From NCBI GenBank assembly GCA_012514775.1, contig JAAYZQ010000478.1:1-6621 (forward strand): a stretch of DNA of 6,621 nt. The letters run 5' to 3'. Source of the stretch: Anaerolineaceae bacterium (GTDB taxonomy: Bacteria > Chloroflexota > Anaerolineae > JAAYZQ01). Below, piece by piece: positions 1-5,216 of the stretch. Every line of letters begins with the position of its first letter. Within the stretch, counting starts at the first letter, position 1. The notes below the pieces were generated by a model, which was not told the DNA's origin, ran no database searches, and worked only from the letters and a program-made list of their open reading frames with translations. The position numbers and the translations under genes were made by a program.

Positions 1-242
1 CCGCGGTGCATGGTGGCGTGCACGCCCCGGGTGTAGGGATACTCGCCCGGAAAGCCCAGGTCCCGCTCATAGTCCATGCCTTCCACGTCGAGCGGTGTGT
101 ACAGGCGCTCGATGGGCATGCTGGAGGTCGTCATGAACTTTTCCAGGCGCTCGCCCTGCCTGGACACGGACTTCTTCATGGTCGTCTCTTCCCAGCGCTG
201 CTTTCGCTCCTTCAGGGCCTTTAGCTTGGTTTCGTCAAACAT
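1..242 (-). CDS. Acyl-CoA mutase large subunit, second paralog (N-terminal 80 residues, cut by window edge)
   Basis: This is the beginning of a second coenzyme-B12-dependent acyl-CoA mutase large subunit, running off the left edge after 80 complete codons. It starts MFDETKLKALKERKQRW and contains the family landmarks PIERLYTPLDVEG (43-55), FPGEYPYTRGV (64-74) and ATMHR (76-80), which align with [24 protein letters not shown] and PTMYR in the complete mutase at 1449-3110. The ATG at 242 is preceded by a strong GGGGAGGAAA ribosome-binding site four bases away. A second in-frame ATG at 290 would add 16 residues but has no such site, so I prefer 242. The residues that tell methylmalonyl-CoA mutase from isobutyryl- or 2-hydroxyisobutyryl-CoA mutase (Tyr89 and Arg207 of the Propionibacterium enzyme) lie past the edge, so the substrate cannot be assigned. 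Whether the gene carries its own cobalamin domain is also unseen. It seems to be transcribed from its own promoter near 362-370. Confidence 0.9.
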   Translation of the reverse strand, partial: MFDETKLKALKERKQRWEETTMKKSVSRQGERLEKFMTTSSMPIERLYTPLDVEGMDYERDLGFPGEYPYTRGVHATMHR

Positions 243-361
243 CTGCTTTCCTCCCCACGAGCCCGGCTGCGACGACGTCGTCAGCGCCATGGCAGGTTGT
301 TGGGGGCCAGGATGCGGCCTGCGACGGCCCGCCTCCTTGCCCCGCCCTTGTTCGCTGCCCT
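243..361 (-). other. 5' untranslated leader of the second mutase gene
   Basis: This leader of about 110 bases lies between the predicted transcription start (around 354-356) and the ATG at 242. It holds the ribosome-binding site and a 12-base perfect palindrome, GACGACGTCGTC, at 271-282. I find no cobalamin-riboswitch B12 box (GCCACTG on the sense strand), and the leader is short for that class. I see no supported small gene. Confidence 0.45.
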
Positions 362-370
362 ATTATACCA
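362..370 (-). promoter_or_regulatory. Extended -10 promoter for the second mutase gene
   Basis: Read on the minus strand, the sequence is TGGTATAAT. This is a perfect TATAAT -10 hexamer (362-367) with the TGn extension (368-370), the best match to a housekeeping sigma promoter that I found. It points at the mutase start at 242 and would begin the transcript near 355. The -35 position at 17-base spacing (385-390, CACCGG on the minus strand) does not match TTGACA and falls inside the hairpin repeat, so the site would depend on the extended -10 or on an activator. It stands out as an AT-rich island in GC-rich DNA. Confidence 0.55.
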
Positions 371-380
371 CAGGTTCAAT

Positions 381-526
381 CCTGCCGGTGCGTTGCACGT
401 GCCGTTCGTGCGATGCACCTGTAGCACCCTAACCCTGCCGATGCGTTGCGCGTGCCGTTCGTGCGATGCACCTGTAGCACCCTAACCCTGCCGGTGCGTT
501 GCACGTGCCGTTCGTGCGATGCACCT
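381..526. repeat. Three tandem copies of a 53-bp hairpin-forming repeat
   Basis: Copies begin at 381, 434 and 487 with an exact 53-bp period. The third is cut after 40 bases. Copies 1 and 3 are identical over those 40 bases; copy 2 differs at two bases, both in one stem arm. Each copy contains a dyad: arm GGTGCGTTGCACG (387-399 in copy 1), 7-base loop TGCCGTT, arm CGTGCGATGCACC (407-419). As plus-strand RNA all 13 positions of copy 1 pair, two of them as G-U. As minus-strand RNA the same two positions become A-C mismatches. The array fills the space between the epimerase stop and the promoter of the second mutase. It could be a REP-like or minisatellite element, a terminator region, or tandem protein-binding sites. 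It is not CRISPR, because there are no unique spacers. Confidence 0.85.
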
Positions 527-549
527 CTTGCTCCCACCTCGATCTCGAT

Positions 550-939
550 CTAGTGCTCCACCAGCTCCAGGAGCACGCCGTGGGTGCCCTTGGGGTGGAC
601 AAAGGCCACGCGCCCGTGGGCGCCGGCCCGCGGCTCCTGGTCGATGAGCGGCACGCCGTTGGCCTTGAGCTGCGCCAGGGCGGCCTCGATGTCGTCCACC
701 TCGACGCAGATGTGGTGGACGCCCTCGCCCCGCTTTTCGATGAACCTGGCGGTCCCCGAATCGTCGGCGCTGGGCTGCACCAGCTCTATGTTGCTCTCGC
801 CCAGCGGCAGGAACGCCACGCGCACCTGCTGGTCGGGCACGTCGACGACGTCCTGGACGGGCAGGCCCAGGGCCACCTGGTAGACCTGGAGCGCCTGTTC
901 GATATCGCGCACGGCAATGCCGATGTGATCGATCTTCAT
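550..939 (-). CDS. mce: Methylmalonyl-CoA epimerase
   Basis: This 129-residue protein interconverts (R)- and (S)-methylmalonyl-CoA, linking the carboxyltransferase, which makes or uses the S form, to the mutase, which uses the R form. It is a vicinal-oxygen-chelate fold protein with two beta-alpha-beta-beta-beta modules. It opens with KIDHIGIAVRDIEQAL and ends with GTHGVLLELVEH. Likely divalent-metal ligands by family pattern are His5, Glu52 (in NIELVQP), His76 (in GVHHICVEVDD) and Glu125 (in LLELVEH). The length is normal for the family. The ATG at 939 has a GGAGG site four bases upstream. It follows the winged-helix gene by 49 bases, a gap that contains a GC-rich dyad, and is probably the last gene of the main operon, since the hairpin repeat array and a new promoter come next. 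The usual EQGV stretch of the family reads DQQV here (36-39), a mild deviation. Confidence 0.95.
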   Translation of the reverse strand: MKIDHIGIAVRDIEQALQVYQVALGLPVQDVVDVPDQQVRVAFLPLGESNIELVQPSADDSGTARFIEKRGEGVHHICVEVDDIEAALAQLKANGVPLIDQEPRAGAHGRVAFVHPKGTHGVLLELVEH

Positions 940-963
940 GGTTCCTCCGTGGAGTGTGATGCG

Positions 964-988
964 CTGCCTCGGGGCCGGCTCCCGGCAG
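964..988 (-). other. GC-rich hairpin directly after the winged-helix stop codon
   Basis: Immediately downstream of the TAA at 989-991, the minus strand reads CTGCCGGG, then a short loop containing GCCGGC, then CCCGAGGCAG. This can form a stem of about 8 pairs with a two-base bulge. No run of T follows, so it is not a canonical intrinsic terminator. It might be a processing or attenuation element that sets epimerase expression relative to the upstream genes, or it may simply reflect base composition. Confidence 0.35.
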
Positions 989-1420
989 TTAGTAGGCGCC
1001 GTCCCATTCCCTCTCTGCCTGGCGCTGCCGCAGCGCTTCGGGCAGCGGCCCCGCCTGGACCGACTCCATCCAGGGGAAGGGCTGCTGGGCGGCCGGGGGC
1101 GGGGGCGCCGCAGCGCGCTGCTTCTCGCCGGGCACCTCCTCCTCGCCCAGACCCTCCGCCTTGCGAAAGAGCGCCTTCAGCTCGGCCAGCAAGGGATGGT
1201 CGCGGTTCAGGCAGTAGAACACGCGCTGCCCTTCGGGGATGCGAACCAGGAGGCCGGTCTCCTCCAGGCGCTCGACCTCACGCTGGACCGCCCGGATGGG
1301 TTGGCCAGACTGCCGCTCGATCTCGCGTTGGTAGTATCGTTCCTCGGGATTGAGCAGGAACAGGCGCAGAACCTGCACGCGGGCCGTGGACGAGAACAGG
1401 ATCTCCAGGCTTGCAGACAT
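989..1420 (-). CDS. Winged-helix DNA-binding protein (ArsR-like / nucleotidyltransferase-associated HTH type)
   Basis: This 143-residue cytoplasmic protein is probably a transcription regulator. Residues 5-85 form a winged helix: helix one LEILFSSTARVQVLRLFLL, a helix-turn-helix YYQREIERQSGQPIRAVQRE (29-48) followed by VERLEETGLL, and a wing at about RIPEGQRVFYCL (60-71). The pattern 'LLNPEERYY.REI....G.P..AVQRE..RLE..GLL' is typical of winged helices fused to or encoded beside minimal nucleotidyltransferases, but no such enzyme domain is present. Instead there is an acidic, then proline- and alanine-rich tail (90-143, including APPPPAAQQPFPW). The ATG at 1420 is chosen because upstream in-frame codons run into the mutase gene; AAAGGAG lies 10 bases upstream. 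The gene begins 28 bases after the mutase stop. No cysteine metal-sensor site is apparent (one Cys, residue 70). Local control of this pathway is inferred from position only. Confidence 0.8.
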   Translation of the reverse strand: MSASLEILFSSTARVQVLRLFLLNPEERYYQREIERQSGQPIRAVQREVERLEETGLLVRIPEGQRVFYCLNRDHPLLAELKALFRKAEGLGEEEVPGEKQRAAAPPPPAAQQPFPWMESVQAGPLPEALRQRQAEREWDGAY

Positions 1421-1448
1421 TTTGTATACGCTCCTTTGCCAACAGCGG

Positions 1449-3110
1449 CTAGAATACGGTTGACGCCTGATATTCGCCAAAGACCGTCCGCATCACGCCG
1501 CAGATTTCGCCCAGCGTGGCATACTGCTCCACTGCATGCAGCATGAGCGGCAACAGGTTGTCGTCACCGCGGGCGGCTGCTTCCAGTTGCGATAGGGCGC
1601 TTGACACCTTTTCGTTGTCGCGGGCGGCGCGCAGCGCCTGGAGCCGGGTCACCTGGCGCTCGCCGATGCCCGGATCGACGCGCAAGACCTCCATCTCCAG
1701 GTCCTCTTCAACCTTGAACCGGTTCACGCCGACGACCACCTTCTCCTTCGAGTCCACGGCGCGCTGCCAGCGGTAGGCGCTGTCCTGGATCTCGCGCTGG
1801 ATGTAGCCCTGCTCGATGGCCTTCAGCGCGCCGCCCAGGGCGTCGATCTTCTTGATATAGTCATTGGCCCGCTCCTCGATCTCGTCCGTCCAGCGTTCCA
1901 CCAGGTAGCTGCCCGCCAGGGGATCGATGGAATCGGCCACGCCGCTTTCGTGGGCCAGGATCTGCTGCGTGCGCAGGGCGATCTGCACGGCATCCTCCGT
2001 GGGCAAGCCCAGGGCCTCGTCGCGCGAGTTGGTGTGCAGGCTCTGCGTGCCGCCCAGGACGGCGGCCAGCGCTTGCAGGGTCACGCGCACGACATTGTTC
2101 TCGGGCTGCTGGGCGGTGAGCATCGAGCCGGCCGTCTGGGTGTGGAAGCGGAGCGTCCAGGAACGCCTGTCCCGGGCGCCGAACCGGTCGCACATGATGT
2201 GCGCCCACAGGCGCCGGGCGGCGCGGAACTTGCTGATTTCCTCCAGCAGGTTGTTGTGGGCGTTAAAGAAGAACGACAGCCGCGGGGCAAAATCGTCCAC
2301 TGCCAGGCCGGCGTCGATGGCCGCCTGGACGTAAGCGATGGCGTTGGCCAGGGTAAAGGCCACTTCCTGCACGGCCGTGGAGCCCGCCTCGCGGATGTGA
2401 TAGCCGCTGATGCTGATGGTGTTCCAGCTCGGGACCTCGTCGCGGCAGTAGCGGAACAGGTCGGTGATGAGCCGCATGGAAGCCTGCGGGGGATAGATGT
2501 AGGTGCCCCGGGCTATGTACTCCTTCAGGATGTCGTTCTGGACGGTGCCCTGCAAGACCTTGGGGTCCACCCCCTGCTTCTTGCCCACCGCTACGTACAT
2601 GGCCAGCAGGACCGCCGCCGGGGCATTGATCGTCATGGAGGTGGACACCTTGTCCAAGGGGATGCCCTCGAACAGCCGCTCCATGTCCTCCAGGGAAGAG
2701 ATGGCCACGCCGACCTTGCCTATCTCGCCCGCGGCCAGGGGATCGTCCGAGTCGTACCCGATCTGCGTCGGCAGGTCAAAGGCCACCGACAGGCCTGTTT
2801 GTCCCTGCTCCAGCAGGTACTTGTAGCGGACGTTCGTCTCTTTTGCGCTGCCAAAGCCGGCGTACTGGCGCATGGTCCAGAAACGGCCGCGATACATGGT
2901 GGGCTGGACCCCACGGGTGAAGGGAAACTGCCCCGGAAAGTTGAGCCTCTCCTGGTAGTCGCCCTGGACGTCGTCGGGAATATAGACCCGCTCGACGGGG
3001 ATGCCCGAGTCGGTCTTGAACTCGGGCTTGCGTTCGGGAAAGCGCTCCAAGGTCTTGTCCAGGGATTTCGCTTCCCATTCCTCTTTGAACCTACGAACCT
3101 GGTGTGGCAT
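1449..3110 (-). CDS. mcmA: Methylmalonyl-CoA mutase, large (substrate-binding) subunit of the split type
   Basis: This 553-residue TIM-barrel subunit catalyses the B12-dependent rearrangement of (R)-methylmalonyl-CoA and succinyl-CoA. Landmarks are [21 protein letters not shown] (starting at 62), [19 protein letters not shown] (106-124), [20 protein letters not shown] (189-208), [11 protein letters not shown] (233-243) and [20 protein letters not shown] (351-370). Tyr83, Arg201 and His238 match Tyr89, Arg207 and His244 of the Propionibacterium enzyme. The Tyr/Arg pair marks a methylmalonyl-CoA mutase, whereas isobutyryl-CoA mutase has Phe/Gln and 2-hydroxyisobutyryl-CoA mutase has Ile/Gln. 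The protein ends at ...[10 protein letters not shown] with no C-terminal cobalamin domain (no DxHxxG), so a separate small subunit is required; it is not in the window. The ATG at 3110 has GAGGAG four bases upstream. An in-frame TTG at 3122 overlaps that site and is unlikely to be the start. The gene begins 16 bases after the biotin carrier stop. Confidence 0.96.
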   Translation of the reverse strand: MPHQVRRFKEEWEAKSLDKTLERFPERKPEFKTDSGIPVERVYIPDDVQGDYQERLNFPGQFPFTRGVQPTMYRGRFWTMRQYAGFGSAKETNVRYKYLLEQGQTGLSVAFDLPTQIGYDSDDPLAAGEIGKVGVAISSLEDMERLFEGIPLDKVSTSMTINAPAAVLLAMYVAVGKKQGVDPKVLQGTVQNDILKEYIARGTYIYPPQASMRLITDLFRYCRDEVPSWNTISISGYHIREAGSTAVQEVAFTLANAIAYVQAAIDAGLAVDDFAPRLSFFFNAHNNLLEEISKFRAARRLWAHIMCDRFGARDRRSWTLRFHTQTAGSMLTAQQPENNVVRVTLQALAAVLGGTQSLHTNSRDEALGLPTEDAVQIALRTQQILAHESGVADSIDPLAGSYLVERWTDEIEERANDYIKKIDALGGALKAIEQGYIQREIQDSAYRWQRAVDSKEKVVVGVNRFKVEEDLEMEVLRVDPGIGERQVTRLQALRAARDNEKVSSALSQLEAAARGDDNLLPLMLHAVEQYATLGEICGVMRTVFGEYQASTVF

Positions 3111-3126
3111 TGCGCTCCTCAAAGGT

Positions 3127-3600
3127 CTACTTGATTTCGGCCAACACAGAGCCCATCTCCACGTCCTGGCCGGGCTCGGCGTACAGCGCCTCGATGGTCC
3201 CGGCCTTGGGGGCCCTGAGCTCGTTTTCCATTTTCATCGCTTCCAGGATGCAGATGACGTCTCCTTCGTTCACCTGGTCGCCGGGCTTGACCAGCACGCG
3301 GATGATCTTGCCCGGCATGATGGCCGTCACCGCGCCTTCGCCGGCGGGCGCTGCCTGCGCCCGCTTCGGGCCGGCAGCCGCCTTGTGGCCTTCCAGGCCC
3401 TCCACCTTCAGGCTGTGGGCGATGCCGCCCACGATGGCCCGGTCGCCCTCGATCCGCACCTCGTAAGGTAGGTTGTCCACCAGGACCTTGTCTCCGTCCA
3501 CGCGGACGACAAAGGGCTGGCCGTCGACCAGCACCGAGTCGCCATTGACGGTTACGGCGTAGGCCCTGCCTCCCAGGGTAAGGGTGAACGTGGAGCTCAT
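3127..3600 (-). CDS. Biotin carboxyl carrier protein (1.3S / MmdC-type)
   Basis: This 157-residue protein carries CO2 on biotin between carboxyltransferase or carboxylase subunits. The C-terminal lipoyl/biotinyl domain (about 89-157) has [17 protein letters not shown], the biotinylation motif EAMKMEN with acceptor Lys123, and a mirrored half ending GSVLAEIK. The N-terminal half (about 4-68) is beta-rich and holds three 16-residue repeats starting at Tyr14, Phe30 and Tyr46, with a partial fourth at His62. An Ala/Pro/Lys linker (about 71-88) joins the two parts. The ATG overlaps the stop of the preceding carboxyltransferase as ATGA (3597-3600), a sign of translational coupling and matched amounts, and GGAGGG lies five bases upstream. 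The carboxyltransferase immediately upstream lacks a biotin domain, so this protein most likely supplies it. It probably also serves the MmdA-like subunit at 6255-6621. Confidence 0.95.
   Translation of the reverse strand: MSSTFTLTLGGRAYAVTVNGDSVLVDGQPFVVRVDGDKVLVDNLPYEVRIEGDRAIVGGIAHSLKVEGLEGHKAAAGPKRAQAAPAGEGAVTAIMPGKIIRVLVKPGDQVNEGDVICILEAMKMENELRAPKAGTIEALYAEPGQDVEMGSVLAEIK
3418..3561 (-). repeat. Three 16-residue (48-base) internal repeats in the biotin carrier
   Basis: Residues 14-29 ([16 protein letters not shown]), 30-45 ([16 protein letters not shown]) and 46-61 ([16 protein letters not shown]) line up with no gaps, and HSLKVEG (62-68) starts a fourth. The shared pattern is aromatic-x-V-x-V/I-x-G-D-x-x-L/I-V, that is, a beta-hairpin followed by a turn. 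The DNA copies have diverged, which argues for old duplication maintained at protein level. Confidence 0.75.
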
Positions 3601-5126
3601 CGCTGCCCTCCCGCTCCGTCGATGAGCGCCGACCAACGGCCCTGGCCCGGGCGCCAGGCCAGCTTCCAGGGCGAGACGGAGGGCTCGCCCCGGGGGGTGG
3701 CCGCTTGCGCCGCGTTCTGCTGCTGGGTGAGGACGGCGGCGACGGCCGCCACCATGGCCTCCCGATTCCCGCCGCCGTTCCTCCGGCGCTCCAGAAAGGG
3801 CCTCGCCACCTGGGGAAAAAGGGCGTAGCTGATGACGTCCTCTTCGCTGCGGGCCAGGTCCCCAATCTCGGCCCGGGCCTGCTCCATGCCCAGCGGGATC
3901 AGGTCTGCCGGGCGGCAGTCGATGGGCTCCTCGTCGCCGATGGCCCTGCGCTTGAGCTCGGGGTCGATGGGCGCCGGGGGGCGCCCATAGTAACCCCGCA
4001 CATAGTTCTTGACCTCGGCCGGGATGACCTTGTAGCGCTCGCCCAGCAGGACGTTGAGCGTCGCCTGGGTGCCGACGATCTGGCTGCTGGGCGTGACGAG
4101 GGGCGGGTAGCCCATCTCCTCGCGCACCCTGGGCACCTCGGCCAGCACCTCGTCGTAGCGGTCCTCGGCCCCCTGCTCGCGCAGTTGCGACACCAGGTTG
4201 GACAGCATGCCGCCCGGGATCTGGAACTGGAGGACGTTGACGTCCACCCCGGAGATGCCGCTCTCGAAGGCGGCGTACTTGGTGCGAACCTCGGCGAAAT
4301 AGCGGCTGATCTCGGCCAGGAGGCCCAGGTCCAGCCCGGTGTCGCGAGGCGACTCTTTCAGGATCCGCACCAGCGACTCGGTGGGCGGCTGCGAGGTGAC
4401 CATGGCCAGGGACGAGATGGCCGTATCGACAATGTCCACCCCCGCCTCCACGGCCTTGAGCACGGCGGCCATGGCCATGCCGCTGGTGTAATGGGTGTGG
4501 AGCTGGATGGGCACCTCGAGCTCGTCCTTTAACCGGCCCACCAGCTCGCCGGCCACGTAGGGCGAAAGGAGCCCGGCCATGTCCTTGATGCACACCGTGT
4601 GGGCGCCCATGTCCTCCAGGACGTGTCCCATGTGCACAAAGCTGTCGATGCTGTGCACGGGGCTGATGGTGTAGCAGATGGCGCCCTGGACGTGGGCGCC
4701 CACGGCCTTGACGACCTCCATGGCACGGCGCATGTTGCGCACGTCGTTCAAGGCATCAAAGATGCGAAAGACATCGATGCCGTTCTCGTGGGCCTTGACG
4801 ATGAACCGCTCCAGGACGTCGTCGGGGTAATGCTTGTAGCCCACGATGTTCTGCCCGCGCAGCAGCATCTGGAAGGGCGTGCGGGGCATGCGTGCCTTGA
4901 GCATGCGGATTCGCTCCCAGGGGTCCTCGTCGAGAAAGCGCATGGCCGAGTCAAAGGTGGCTCCGCCCCACATCTCGACGGACCAGTAGCCCACCTGGTC
5001 CAGCTTCTCGGCCAGGGGCATATCGGGGTTGCCGATCATGTCCTCGGTGCGCATTCGCGTGGCCAGGAGGCTCTGGTGCGCGTCGCGCAAAACCGTGTCG
5101 CAGATGCGAACCGGTTTGTGGTCCAT
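3597..5126 (-). CDS. Carboxyltransferase subunit, OadA / PycB / transcarboxylase 5S family, without biotin domain
   Basis: This 509-residue enzyme moves a carboxyl group between carboxybiotin and pyruvate or oxaloacetate. The N-terminal TIM barrel (about 5-290) has RICDTVLRDAHQSLLATRM (7-25), EMWGGATFD (51-59), CIKDMAG (179-185) and LHTHYTSG (209-216). Asp15, Lys181 (the residue carbamylated in the family), His210 and His212 are the expected metal centre. The PYC/OADA domain follows, with SGVDVNVLQFQIPGGMLSNL, VTPSSQIVGTQATLNVLLGE and YVRGYYGRPPAPIDPEL. The last 65 residues or so are an Ala/Gln/Pro linker ending in SPWKLAWRPGQGRW, without the AMKM biotin site found in fused OadA proteins; the next gene supplies that site. 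Six residues (31-36, IGNPDM) replace the single residue usual between EDM and PxAEK. The start at ATG 5126 has AAAAGGAG nine bases upstream; TTG at 5129 is possible. The 5S transcarboxylase role is favoured by context. Pyruvate carboxylase B subunit and oxaloacetate decarboxylase remain possible. Confidence 0.93.
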   Translation of the reverse strand: MDHKPVRICDTVLRDAHQSLLATRMRTEDMIGNPDMPLAEKLDQVGYWSVEMWGGATFDSAMRFLDEDPWERIRMLKARMPRTPFQMLLRGQNIVGYKHYPDDVLERFIVKAHENGIDVFRIFDALNDVRNMRRAMEVVKAVGAHVQGAICYTISPVHSIDSFVHMGHVLEDMGAHTVCIKDMAGLLSPYVAGELVGRLKDELEVPIQLHTHYTSGMAMAAVLKAVEAGVDIVDTAISSLAMVTSQPPTESLVRILKESPRDTGLDLGLLAEISRYFAEVRTKYAAFESGISGVDVNVLQFQIPGGMLSNLVSQLREQGAEDRYDEVLAEVPRVREEMGYPPLVTPSSQIVGTQATLNVLLGERYKVIPAEVKNYVRGYYGRPPAPIDPELKRRAIGDEEPIDCRPADLIPLGMEQARAEIGDLARSEEDVISYALFPQVARPFLERRRNGGGNREAMVAAVAAVLTQQQNAAQAATPRGEPSVSPWKLAWRPGQGRWSALIDGAGGQR

Positions 5127-5195
5127 CAATTCCTACTCCTTTTCCGGCGATCCGGCGGTTGCCTGCGGCGCTGGCTGGGTTGCAACATGGGCAGG

Positions 5196-5216
5196 GGGCA
5201 GGGGCAAGCCCTGCCC
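5196..5216 (-). repeat. Perfect 8-bp stem palindrome at the end of the TPR gene
   Basis: On the minus strand GGGCAGGG, loop CTTGC, CCCTGCCC begins at the last base of the TPR protein stop codon (5216-5218). The stem is perfect and GC-only apart from one A-T pair. No T-run follows, so it is not a classic rho-independent terminator. It resembles the short palindromic REP-like elements scattered between genes in some GC-rich bacteria. It could also protect the upstream message from 3' decay or partly separate the TPR and carboxyltransferase genes. Confidence 0.55.

Noticed and set aside
6..11. His in place of Tyr in the TMY motif of the second mutase as a substrate-specificity change
   Set aside because: On realignment this residue follows Met78 of the Propionibacterium enzyme and is not the Tyr89 specificity position, which lies about ten codons outside the window.
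243..355. Cobalamin riboswitch in the leader of the second mutase
   Set aside because: The leader is too short and has no B12 box on the sense strand. A GCCACTG string near 6225-6235 is on the non-coding strand.
361..366. Plus-strand -10 element TATTAT
   Set aside because: No plus-strand gene lies downstream. The minus-strand reading gives a perfect extended -10 in front of a real gene.
422..433. Telomere-like TTAGGG in the repeats
   Set aside because: GGTTAGGGT occurs once per 53-bp unit only as part of the longer repeat. There is no tandem TTAGGG tract.
381..526. CRISPR array
   Set aside because: The three units are contiguous 53-bp repeats without unique spacers, and no cas gene is present.
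1421..1448. Promoter between mutase and winged-helix gene (TTGGCA and TATACA)
   Set aside because: The two elements are only about 8 bases apart, and a 17-base spacer gives a poor -10. The bases are explained by the ribosome-binding site and start region.
1950..3134. Long plus-strand open frame (394 codons) opposite the mutase
   Set aside because: It is antisense to a clearly conserved mutase and has a composition-driven sequence with no recognisable domain. GC-rich coding DNA commonly leaves such open antisense frames.
3601..4593. Upstream extension of the biotin carrier frame through the 5S-like gene
   Set aside because: The extension translates to low-complexity Gly/Arg/Ala/Pro sequence overlapping a conserved enzyme. 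The carrier's ATG at 3600 has its own ribosome-binding site and the ATGA coupling.
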